Shown here one piece after another: positions 17,482 through 24,862 of a DNA stretch of 32,576 bases; within the stretch, counting starts at the first letter, position 1, and every line of letters begins with the position of its first letter. A program made the translations under genes and the position numbers. Source of the DNA: an uncultured Veillonellaceae bacterium (GTDB taxonomy: Bacteria; Bacillota; Negativicutes; Selenomonadales; Selenomonadaceae); the NCBI GenBank assembly GCA_900315575.1, contig OMZR01000049.1, forward strand, positions 1 through 32,576, written 5' to 3'. The notes beneath the pieces are model-generated. The model was given only the letters and a program-made list of their open reading frames with translations, was not told the origin of the DNA and searched no databases.

Positions 17482-18495
17482 ATGAATCTCAGTCACATCT
17501 CGAAAAAAATGAAGCTCCTCTCGCTCGGCGTTGCGACCGTGCTCGCGGCGGGCGTCTTCGCTGGCTGCGGCGGATCACAGCAGGCGGTGTCATCGTCTGG
17601 CAAGACGTACAAGATCGGCGTCGTCCAGCTCGTCGAGCACAACGCGCTCGATGCGGCGAACAAGGGCTTTGTCGACGGCCTGAAGGAGCGCGGCTACGAG
17701 CAGGGCAAGAACGTCGAGTTCGATCAGCAGAACGCACAGGCTGACCAGTCGAACCTCCAGAACATCGCGCAGCGCTTCGTCTCGGGCAAGATGGATCTCA
17801 TCTGCGCCATCGCGACGCCGGCCGCGCAGACGGTCGCGAATGCGACGAAGGACATCCCGATTGTTGGCACGGCCATCACGGACTATGTCGGCGCGAAGCT
17901 CGCAGCCTCGAACGAGAAGCCGGGTGGCAACATCACGGGCACGAGCGATATGAACCCGATCAAGGAGCAGATCGACCTGCTGCTGAAGATCAAGCCGGAG
18001 GCGAAGACCATCGGCACGATCTACTGCTCGAGCGAGGTCAATTCCGAAGTTCAGATCAAGGCGATGCAGGAATATGCCGAGTCAAAAGGCCTGACGGTCA
18101 AAGTCGCGACAATCTCGACGGTCAACGACCTCCAGCAGGCCGCGCAGAGCCTCGTCGGCTCCGTCGATGCGTTCTATGAGCCGACGGACAACATCGTCGC
18201 CTCCGCGATGCCGACGCTCGTCGCCATCACCGACCCAGCGAAAATCCCTGTCATCTGCGCAGAGCCGAACATGGTCAAGGCTGGCGGCCTCGCAACGTAC
18301 GGCATCGACTACTACAAGCTCGGCGTCCAGACGGGCCACATGGCTGCCGACATCCTCGAAGGCAAGTCGAAGCCTGCCGACATGAGCATCGAGATGGCGA
18401 AAGACCTCAAGGTCACGGTCAACAAGGCCGACGCCGCCCGCCTCGGCCTCACGCTGCCGGAGGACGTGCTCAAAGATGCTGACATCGTCGAATAA
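17482..18495 (+). CDS. ABC transporter substrate-binding lipoprotein, TrpX-like family
   Basis: This 337-residue lipoprotein belongs to the ABC_sub_bind type (PF04392 style). It has the signal MKLLSLGVATVLAAGVFAGC with lipidated Cys29, then KIGVVQLVEHNALDAANKGF, DLICAIATPAAQ, GTSDMNP and YGIDYYKLGVQTGHMA, which are typical of this family. The ATG at 17482 has AAAGGTGGG upstream. It is followed by the permease and ATPase genes of the same importer. Relatives in streptococci (TrpXYZ) are linked to tryptophan uptake. Here no T-box precedes the operon, so the substrate remains open. Confidence 0.9.
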   Translation: MNLSHISKKMKLLSLGVATVLAAGVFAGCGGSQQAVSSSGKTYKIGVVQLVEHNALDAANKGFVDGLKERGYEQGKNVEFDQQNAQADQSNLQNIAQRFVSGKMDLICAIATPAAQTVANATKDIPIVGTAITDYVGAKLAASNEKPGGNITGTSDMNPIKEQIDLLLKIKPEAKTIGTIYCSSEVNSEVQIKAMQEYAESKGLTVKVATISTVNDLQQAAQSLVGSVDAFYEPTDNIVASAMPTLVAITDPAKIPVICAEPNMVKAGGLATYGIDYYKLGVQTGHMAADILEGKSKPADMSIEMAKDLKVTVNKADAARLGLTLPEDVLKDADIVE

Positions 18496-18516
18496 ATATT
18501 GATTGTTTTTGAACGC

Positions 18517-18556
18517 AACGGCTGCGTCTTTTCGGCAATCCCGAAACGCAGCCGTT
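18517..18556 (+). terminator. Intercistronic hairpin between binding-protein and permease genes
   Basis: AACGGCTGCGT-ctt-TTCGG pairs with CCGAA-ACGCAGCCGTT around CAATC: 16 bp with a 3-base bulge. It is followed by only TGTCTTG, so it is probably a partial terminator or mRNA-stabilising structure. Either would give more binding protein than permease. Confidence 0.75.
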
Positions 18557-18583
18557 TGTCTTGATAAGATTTGGAGAATTTCT

Positions 18584-19468
18584 ATGGATCTTGTGATTTC
18601 CACCATCGCGCAGGGGCTGCTCTGGGCACTCCTCGCGATTGGCGTCTACCTCACGTTCCGCGTGCTCGACATCGCGGACCTCACCGTCGAGGGCAGCTTC
18701 CCACTCGGTGCCGCCGTCGCGGCGACGATGCTCATCGCGGGCTATCATCCTGTTGCAGCCATCCTCGGCGCCTGCGTCGCCGGCATGCTTTCGGGCGTCG
18801 TCACGGGCTTTCTCTGCACGAAGCTCAAAATCCCCGCACTGCTCGCTGGCATCCTGACGATGATTGCGCTCTACTCCGTGAACCTGCGCATCATGGGCAA
18901 GGCGAACCTGCCGCTCTTGCAGCAGGACACGATTTTCACGATTGCCCGCTCGCTCGGTTTTGACAACAACGTCACGGTGCTCGTCGTCGGCGCCATCATC
19001 GTGCTGATTGTCGCCGTGCTGAACTACTGGTTCTTTGGCACGGAGCTTGGCACGGCCGTGCGCGCGACGGGCTGCAACCCGCACATGATCCGCGCGAACG
19101 GCATCGACACGGACGTCATGGTCGTGCTCGGCCTGCTGCTCAGTAACGGCCTCGTCGCGATGTCCGGCGCGCTCGTTGCGCAGAACAACGGCTTTGCGGA
19201 TGTCGGCATGGGCGTCGGCACCATCGTCATCGGCCTCGCATCCGTCATCATCGGCGAGGTGCTGTTCGGCACGCGCAGCTTCAAGAACTGCCTGATTTCC
19301 GTCATTCTCGGCTCCATCGTCTACCGCGCCGTCATCGCTGTCGTGCTGCAGATGGGCATGCCGCCGAATGACCTCAAGCTCTTCACGGCCATCCTCGTCG
19401 CGCTCGCGCTCTCTCTGCCGCTGATTCAGGCACGCTGGAACAAGTTCCGCAAGGGGGTGACGCGCTGA
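18584..19468 (+). CDS. ABC transporter permease (TrpY-like, branched-chain-type fold)
   Basis: This 294-residue membrane permease is nearly all hydrophobic, with about eight to nine membrane segments. It has the FRVLDIADLTVEGSFPLGAA motif typical of the permeases paired with PF04392 binding proteins, and the RATGCNPHMIRANGID cytoplasmic loop that contacts the ATPase. The ATG at 18584 follows TTTGGAG. An upstream in-frame start at 18503 would run through the intercistronic hairpin and is rejected. Its TGA overlaps the ATPase ATG by one base. Confidence 0.93.
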   Translation: MDLVISTIAQGLLWALLAIGVYLTFRVLDIADLTVEGSFPLGAAVAATMLIAGYHPVAAILGACVAGMLSGVVTGFLCTKLKIPALLAGILTMIALYSVNLRIMGKANLPLLQQDTIFTIARSLGFDNNVTVLVVGAIIVLIVAVLNYWFFGTELGTAVRATGCNPHMIRANGIDTDVMVVLGLLLSNGLVAMSGALVAQNNGFADVGMGVGTIVIGLASVIIGEVLFGTRSFKNCLISVILGSIVYRAVIAVVLQMGMPPNDLKLFTAILVALALSLPLIQARWNKFRKGVTR

Positions 19469-20262
19469 TGCTGACCATCGAGCATATTTCAAAGACATTC
19501 AATCCGAACACCATCACAGAAAAAATCGCGCTCCGAGGCGTGAGCCTCCATCTCGCGCCAGGCGATTACGTCACGGTCATCGGCGGCAACGGTGCCGGCA
19601 AATCGACACTCATGAACTCCATCGCGGGCACGTATCCCGTCGATGAGGGCAAGATCGAGATTGCGGGCACGGACATCACGAAGTGGCCAGAACACAAGCG
19701 CGCAAAGTTCATCGGCCGCGTGTTTCAAGATCCGATGATGGGCACGGCCGCGAACATGCAGATCGAGGAAAACCTCGCGATTGCCGCCCGCCGCGGCAAG
19801 ACGCCGACGCTGCGCTGGAGCTCGACGACGAAAGATCGCGAGCACTACCGCGAACTGCTCGCCGGGCTCCACCTCGGCCTCGAAGACCGCATGCAGTCAA
19901 AAGTCGGCCTTCTCTCGGGCGGCCAGCGCCAGGCGCTGACGCTCCTCATGGCAACCATGGCCGAGCCGAAACTGCTGCTTTTAGACGAGCACACGGCCGC
20001 GCTCGACCCGAAGACGGCCGAGAAAGTCCTCTCGCTGACAGAGAGCATCGTCGCAAAGCAGCACCTCACGACGCTCATGATCACGCACAACATGCGTGAC
20101 GCCCTCAAATACGGCAACCGCCTCATCATGATGTTCGAGGGCAAGATTCTCTTTGACGTGCCGGCCGAAAAGAAGAAAGGCCTGCAGGTCAAAGACCTGC
20201 TCGAAATGTTCGAGAAAGCGGCTGGCAGCGAGCTTGCCAGCGACAGCCTGCTACTGAGCTGA
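19468..20262 (+). CDS. ABC transporter ATP-binding protein (TrpZ-like)
   Basis: The 264-residue ATPase powers the importer encoded by the two genes before it. It shows Walker A GGNGAGKS, the Q-loop RVFQDPMMG, the signature LLSGGQRQALTLLMAT, Walker B LLLLDEHTAALDPKT and the switch histidine in MITHNMRDA. The Walker B reads DEH rather than DEP, as is usual in this subfamily. ATG at 19468 shares one base with the permease stop, with AAGGGGGTG upstream, so translation is coupled. A strong terminator follows at 20287. Confidence 0.94.
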   Translation: MLTIEHISKTFNPNTITEKIALRGVSLHLAPGDYVTVIGGNGAGKSTLMNSIAGTYPVDEGKIEIAGTDITKWPEHKRAKFIGRVFQDPMMGTAANMQIEENLAIAARRGKTPTLRWSSTTKDREHYRELLAGLHLGLEDRMQSKVGLLSGGQRQALTLLMATMAEPKLLLLDEHTAALDPKTAEKVLSLTESIVAKQHLTTLMITHNMRDALKYGNRLIMMFEGKILFDVPAEKKKGLQVKDLLEMFEKAAGSELASDSLLLS

Positions 20263-20286
20263 ACCCCATCGAATATGGCTTTCCAA

Positions 20287-20326
20287 AAAAGGAGCACGCG
20301 CCTCATACGAGGAACGTGCTCCTTTT
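20287..20326. terminator. Bidirectional intrinsic terminator
   Basis: AAAAGGAGCACG (20287-20298) pairs with CGTGCTCCTTTT (20315-20326), with an inner CCTC/GAGG hairpin. T-runs follow on both strands. It serves the ABC operon on plus and flgE on minus. Confidence 0.92.
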
Positions 20327-20361
20327 CTTTGCCTACGTTCATCAGATTCTATTAATGTACT

Positions 20362-21795
20362 TCAATTTTTCATATCAATCGCCGTTTTTACCATTTCGTC
20401 TCCGACGGTGATGATTTTAGAATTCGACTGAAAACCACGCTGCGTGATGATCATATTCGCAAATTCATCCGCCACGTCCACGTTCGACATTTCCAGCGCT
20501 CCGGGCGTGATCGTCACGCCATAGTCTCCTGACTGGATGATTTTCGGCGTGCCAGAATTCGCGCTCTCCTGATAGAGGCTCGTCCCCGTCTTGAACAGGC
20601 CTGCGGCATTCTTGAAATGCGCGACGGCTACTTGTGCCTCAGGAATACGAGAACCATTCGAGTAGATGCCGGTGACGATGCCCGAGGAATCGACTTCGAC
20701 GCTTTGCAGCGTCCCCACTGTCTTCTCGATGGGCACCGTTGCGCCGATTTCATACGTGCCTTCCGTTTTCACGACCGTCGTGCCATCGCTGAGCGTCAGC
20801 GTCACGGGATGCTCCGGGCTGGCCACCGCCTGCGTCAGCTGGGTCTGGCCAATCGATTCCGTTAATGGTGAAGCAAGAGTAAGTGTAATATCATTCGTTC
20901 CGTCCGTCAACGTGATGGTGTTGCTGCCTGCAGCAGCGGATTTCAAGTTCCAATCTGCTGATACATCCAAATCATGGTCGATAGCAACAATGGTCAGCTG
21001 ATGGCCGTCAATGTCAACGGTAAACGGGTATTTTTCCGTTACGCTTCCCTTAGTAAGGATCTGAGTCTGAAAGCCGACGTTCTGCCCCTTTGGAACTTCA
21101 AAGACGGCTGCTGGAGACAAGGTAACCGTTGCTGTATTGCCGTTTCCATCCTCAATTTCCGCCGTCGTTGCCCCCAGCGGCACATCATTCTTGAACGTCC
21201 ATGTCCCGCCGCTGGGAACGCCTTCCACACGGAAGTGCTTCCCTCCGAAGGAAATATTCAAATCCTGTGCAGCCGTAATCCCCGTAATCGTTCCGTCCGT
21301 GGTTTCCGTCAGCGCCTTGCCAAAAGGAATCTTGATATCCTCCGTCGCAGCCGTCGGATCAATGACGCCGTCTTTCGCCATCCAGCCCTGGACATAATGT
21401 CCGCTGCCGGGCAGGACGTAGTTTCCTTCCGCATCAAAGGAAAAGGCACCATCCCGCGTATAGTACGTTTCGCCGTCGCGCCTGACCACAAACAGTCCAT
21501 CCCCGGACAAGCAGAGATCCGTGTTCTTGCCAGTCACCATGGGGGCTCCATCTTTGAACATGGTATCAATGGCCGCAGTCTGGACGCCCAGGCCGACCTG
21601 TTCGGGGTTCGTGCTTCCGGTATTTCCATCCGAAGCAGACGCATCCTTCAACGTTTGGGAAAGCACGTCCTCAAACGTTGCACGACCTGATTTGAATCCG
21701 ACCGTGTTCACGTTGGAAATGTTGTTGCCGATGACATCCATTCGTGTCTGATGCTCTTTCAGTCCTGACCTTCCTGTAAACAATGCACGCATCAT
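20362..21795 (-). CDS. flgE: Flagellar hook protein FlgE family
   Basis: FlgE subunits form the flagellar hook outside the cell. The 477-residue product has the conserved N-terminal D0/D1 region (RALFTGRSGLKEHQTRMD, then IGNNISNVNTVGFKSGRATF) and the C-terminal D0 helix (EFANMIITQRGFQSNSK, then KIITVGDEMVKTA). Between them lies a variable, Thr- and Gly-rich beta region that is less GC-rich than the ends, as expected for exposed hook domains. ATG at 21793-21795 follows AAGGAGG. No other flagellar gene is in the window, so it stands apart from any main flagellar cluster here. FlgF or FlgG relatives share the ends, but the length and middle domains favour FlgE. Confidence 0.85.
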   Translation of the reverse strand: MMRALFTGRSGLKEHQTRMDVIGNNISNVNTVGFKSGRATFEDVLSQTLKDASASDGNTGSTNPEQVGLGVQTAAIDTMFKDGAPMVTGKNTDLCLSGDGLFVVRRDGETYYTRDGAFSFDAEGNYVLPGSGHYVQGWMAKDGVIDPTAATEDIKIPFGKALTETTDGTITGITAAQDLNISFGGKHFRVEGVPSGGTWTFKNDVPLGATTAEIEDGNGNTATVTLSPAAVFEVPKGQNVGFQTQILTKGSVTEKYPFTVDIDGHQLTIVAIDHDLDVSADWNLKSAAAGSNTITLTDGTNDITLTLASPLTESIGQTQLTQAVASPEHPVTLTLSDGTTVVKTEGTYEIGATVPIEKTVGTLQSVEVDSSGIVTGIYSNGSRIPEAQVAVAHFKNAAGLFKTGTSLYQESANSGTPKIIQSGDYGVTITPGALEMSNVDVADEFANMIITQRGFQSNSKIITVGDEMVKTAIDMKN

Positions 21796-21900
21796 GCTGC
21801 ATCCATCCTCCTTCCCGTTCATGCAGGTGGAGCGCGTCCGTCGTTCGGCACCCCTATGCCCCCAAAATGGTCCGGCACGACCTGCATTTCAAACACATGG

Positions 21901-21947
21901 CTTGTAGATTTTTCTACAAGCATAAGTATATCATGTTTTATAACATG
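21901..21947 (-). promoter_or_regulatory. flgE upstream region: -10 element flanked by two perfect palindromes
   Basis: On the minus strand TATACT (21925-21930) is a likely -10. CATGTT-ATAA-AACATG (21932-21947) fills the -10/-35 spacer, and CTTGTAGA-aaaa-TCTACAAG (21901-21920) lies just downstream near the start point. Both look like operators. No sigma-28 or sigma-54 promoter motif is visible. The rest of 21796-22072 holds nothing else I can support. Confidence 0.55.
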
Positions 21948-22072
21948 TTTCCACAAAATTCACAGATAGAAATAAATTTTCCATAATTGATTTTTTCAAC
22001 ATATTCAAGTACAGATTTTCGCACTCATCCTATGTCATTTATATAATCATATTCTCGATTTACACTTTTCGT

Positions 22073-22078
22073 TATAAT
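22073..22078 (+). promoter_or_regulatory. -10 element for the ribbon-helix-helix gene
   Basis: Perfect TATAAT 22 bases before the ATG at 22100; the short distance implies a very short leader. No clear -35 hexamer at 17 bases. Confidence 0.45.
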
Positions 22079-22099
22079 GATAGACATGAGGTGGTAACC

Positions 22100-22288
22100 A
22101 TGACAGAGAAGCTCAAGATCACGATGAAACATCCGCGCGGGGCAGACGGCTACAAGACGTTCTCCGTCCGCATCCGCGAGGAAATCATCGATCAGATTGA
22201 CGACATTTCCAAAAAGACCGGCCGAAGCCGCAATGAGCTCATCGGCATGCTGCTGGATTTCTCGCTGAAGAACAGCGAAGTCGTGTAA
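22100..22288 (+). CDS. Small ribbon-helix-helix (Arc/CopG-type) DNA-binding protein
   Basis: The 62-residue product has the RHH layout: a short basic strand (YKTFSVRIREE), helix A (IIDQIDDISKKTG), the turn, and helix B starting SRNELIGMLLDFSLKN. Such proteins bind DNA as dimers through the paired strands and usually act as repressors or antitoxins. No toxin-like partner adjoins it. ATG at 22100 has GAGGTGG five to six bases upstream; the GTG at 22091 lies inside that site. It has its own -10 and terminator and sits between the divergent flgE upstream palindromes and the cyd promoter, so either could be its target. Confidence 0.85.
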   Translation: MTEKLKITMKHPRGADGYKTFSVRIREEIIDQIDDISKKTGRSRNELIGMLLDFSLKNSEVV

Positions 22289-22320
22289 GAAAACAGGCAG
22301 AACGCGCACGCCGCAACACC

Positions 22321-22346
22321 GCTCTCCCATTCGGAGAGCCTTTTTT
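22321..22346 (+). terminator. Intrinsic terminator of the ribbon-helix-helix gene
   Basis: GCTCTCC (22321-22327) pairs with GGAGAGC (22333-22339) around a 5-base loop, followed by C and six T. Confidence 0.92.
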
Positions 22347-22358
22347 CTGCGCTTTATC

Positions 22359-22387
22359 TTGCTTCTTGTTGGAAGTCCGAATATAAT
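22359..22387 (+). promoter_or_regulatory. Promoter of the cyd operon
   Basis: TTGCTT (22359-22364) and a perfect TATAAT (22382-22387) with a 17-base spacer, 42 bases before the cydA ATG. The -35 is weak, so an activator may help. Confidence 0.65.
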
Positions 22388-22429
22388 GGAAGAAACAGGA
22401 TTCATTCTTTATAGAAAGAGGGTCTTAGC

Positions 22430-23860
22430 ATGGATGTACTCGAACTTTCGCGGTGGCAGTTCGCCATCACGACCATCTACCACTTCTTGTTCGTGCCGCT
22501 CACGCTCGGCCTGTCCATCTTCCTCGCACTGCTCGAGACGTGCTCCGTCATCACGAAGCGCCCGGCTTGGAAGGAGCAGTCGCGCAAGCTTGCGAAGTTT
22601 TTCGGGACGATCTTCCTCATCAACTTCGGCATGGGCGTCGTGACCGGCATCGTGCAGGAATTCCACTTCGGCATGAACTGGTCGGAGTATGCGCGCTTCA
22701 TGGGCGACATCTTCGGCGCGCCGCTCGCACTCGAGGCGTTGACGGCATTCTTCCTCGAGTCCACGTTCCTCGGCATCTGGATTTTCGGCTGGGATCGTCT
22801 CTCGCCGAAAGTCCACTGCGCGACCATCTGGATTACGGCGATTGCGAGCAACCTCTCGGCATTCTGGATTCTCGTCGCGAATGGCTTCATGCAGCACCCC
22901 GTCGGCTATGCCATCGAGGACGGGCGCGCTGTCATGACGGATTTCTTTGCGCTCGTAACGAATCCCTATGCCATCGGCCAGTACATGCACACGCTGTTTT
23001 CGGGCATCGTGACGGCCGGCATGCTGCTGCTCGCCATCACGGCGTACAAGATTCTTGCGGGTGGCGAGTATCGCGCGGCATTCCAGAAAGTGCTGTGCGG
23101 CGTCGCGCTCTACCTGCTCGTCGGCCTTTTCGCCGTCATGGGCACGGGCCATCTGCAGGCACAGCAGGTCGCGCACATGCAGCCGATGAAGCTCGCCTCG
23201 ATGGAAGCGCTCTGGGAAACGGAAGATCCGGCACCGTTCACGATTTTCGCTGACATCAATGTCCCGGGCCAGCGCAACAACGTCGAAATCACCGTGCCCT
23301 ATGTGCTTTCGTTCATGGTCTACAATGCGCCTGCGGGCGAAATCAAGGGCATCCGCGACCTCCAGCTGGAATCGGCGAAGAAATACGGCCCCGGCGTCTA
23401 CATGCCGAATGACATTCTCGGCTTGTTCGTCAGCTTCCGCGGCATGATTGCGATGGGCGGCCTCATGATGCTGTTCGCGTTTGGCGCGCTCGTGCTCGGC
23501 TGGTACAAGAAATCGTCCGCCTCGTGGGAGCGCAAGCGCTCGAATTTCTATGTCAAATGGTTCCTGCGGCTCTCCGTCCTCGCGCTGCCGCTGCCGTTCA
23601 TCGCGAACACGCTCGGCTGGTACCTCACGGAGGCCGGCCGTCAGCCATGGATTGTCGTCGGCTTGCAGAAAACGGCATCCGCCTACTCGCCGAACCTCAC
23701 GACGGGCGATGTCTTCTTCTCGCTTGCGGGCTTCACGGTCGTCTATCTCGTGCTCGCGCTCGCGGCGCTCTATTCGGCCATCCGCTATATCCGCCGCCAT
23801 CCGATGACGCCGCCCGTCATCGCCATGCCCGACGATGACGAGGAAGGGAGGGAGTTCTGA
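22430..23860 (+). CDS. cydA: Cytochrome bd ubiquinol oxidase subunit I
   Basis: CydA holds the three hemes of cytochrome bd and oxidises quinol, passing electrons to oxygen at low oxygen tension. The 476-residue product has nine membrane segments in the family pattern. The heme ligand His18 is in TTIYHFLFVPLTLG; the conserved acidic pair is in EALTAFFLESTFLG; a second heme histidine lies in QYMHTLFSGI, and a likely heme-ligand methionine in FRGMIAMGG. The length and the short segment after VPYVLSF indicate the short Q-loop type. AAAGAGGG precedes the ATG at 22430. Its TGA overlaps the cydB ATG by one base. Confidence 0.97.
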   Translation: MDVLELSRWQFAITTIYHFLFVPLTLGLSIFLALLETCSVITKRPAWKEQSRKLAKFFGTIFLINFGMGVVTGIVQEFHFGMNWSEYARFMGDIFGAPLALEALTAFFLESTFLGIWIFGWDRLSPKVHCATIWITAIASNLSAFWILVANGFMQHPVGYAIEDGRAVMTDFFALVTNPYAIGQYMHTLFSGIVTAGMLLLAITAYKILAGGEYRAAFQKVLCGVALYLLVGLFAVMGTGHLQAQQVAHMQPMKLASMEALWETEDPAPFTIFADINVPGQRNNVEITVPYVLSFMVYNAPAGEIKGIRDLQLESAKKYGPGVYMPNDILGLFVSFRGMIAMGGLMMLFAFGALVLGWYKKSSASWERKRSNFYVKWFLRLSVLALPLPFIANTLGWYLTEAGRQPWIVVGLQKTASAYSPNLTTGDVFFSLAGFTVVYLVLALAALYSAIRYIRRHPMTPPVIAMPDDDEEGREF

Positions 23861-24861
23861 TGGATCTCAATACGCTCTGGTTCATCCTCATCACCGTGCT
23901 GTTCACGGGATTCTTCATCCTCGAAGGCTTCGACTACGGCGTCGGCATGACGCTGCCGTTCCTCGACACGGAGGAAGACCGCCTCATGGCCATCCGCTCC
24001 ATCGCGCCCGTCTGGGACGGCAACGAAGTCTGGATGATCACGGCGGGCGGTGCGCTGTTCGCGGCGTTCCCGCACGCCTATGCGACGATGTTTTCCGCGT
24101 TCTACCTCGCGCTCTTCCTCATGCTGTTCGCGCTGATTCTGCGCGGTGCGGGTCTTGAACTGCGCGGCAAGGACAACAACCGCCTCTGGCGCCATGGCTT
24201 CGACTGGGCCATCGCCATCGGCAGCGCGCTCCCTGCACTGCTCTGGGGCGTTGCCGTCACAAACCTGCTCGCAGGTATCGCGATTGACGACCACATGATC
24301 TATCAGGGAACGTTCTGGGATCTTCTGCGCCCCTACACGCTGTTCGGTGGGCTGACGTTCCTGCTCGTCTTCCTGTTCCACGGCATCGCGTTTCTGCGCC
24401 TGCGCATCGCGGACGAGCGCATGACGTCGAGCCTGCTCGACGGCCAGCGCATCATCGGCATCCTCGCGGCGTTCGTCTTCGTCATCTGCGGTGTCATGAC
24501 GCTGCATGACACGGACATGACGGCGAGCGTCCCGGCGGTCATCGCACTCGTGCTCGCGGCCGTCACGTTCCTGCTCTCGTGCCTGTTCTCTGCCGTGCAC
24601 GCCTGCGGCAAGTCGTTCTTCATGAGCACCTGCGCCATCGCGCTGACGACGATTGCGTTCTTCCTCGCACTCTTCCCGCGCATCATGGTCTCGACGCTCG
24701 GCGCCGACCTGAGCCTCACGATTTACAACGCGTCCTCGACGCCGTACACGCTCCAAATCATGACCGTCGCGGCCGGCATCCTCGTGCCGATCGTGCTCTG
24801 CTATCAGGCATGGTCGTACTACATCTTCCGCAAGCGCGTGACGCGCGAAGACATCGCTTGA
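23860..24861 (+). CDS. cydB: Cytochrome bd ubiquinol oxidase subunit II
   Basis: CydB is the structural partner of CydA in the membrane. The 333-residue product starts MDLNTLWFILITVLFTGFFI, then shows EGFDYGVGM, IAPVWDGNEVWMITAGGALFAAFPHAYA and further hydrophobic segments, all typical. Its ATG shares a base with the cydA stop and AGGAAGGGAGGGAG lies just upstream. The cydDC ATG follows its stop after a single base. Confidence 0.96.
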   Translation: MDLNTLWFILITVLFTGFFILEGFDYGVGMTLPFLDTEEDRLMAIRSIAPVWDGNEVWMITAGGALFAAFPHAYATMFSAFYLALFLMLFALILRGAGLELRGKDNNRLWRHGFDWAIAIGSALPALLWGVAVTNLLAGIAIDDHMIYQGTFWDLLRPYTLFGGLTFLLVFLFHGIAFLRLRIADERMTSSLLDGQRIIGILAAFVFVICGVMTLHDTDMTASVPAVIALVLAAVTFLLSCLFSAVHACGKSFFMSTCAIALTTIAFFLALFPRIMVSTLGADLSLTIYNASSTPYTLQIMTVAAGILVPIVLCYQAWSYYIFRKRVTREDIA

Positions 24862-24862
24862 C

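Noticed and set aside
22100..22288. Toxin-antitoxin pair
   Set aside because: The RHH protein could be an antitoxin by fold, but a terminator follows it directly and the next gene is cydA; no toxin-like gene adjoins it.
22409..23800. 463-codon minus-strand open frame opposite cydA
   Set aside because: Antisense shadow; extreme Arg/Glu/Asp content and no initiation signals.
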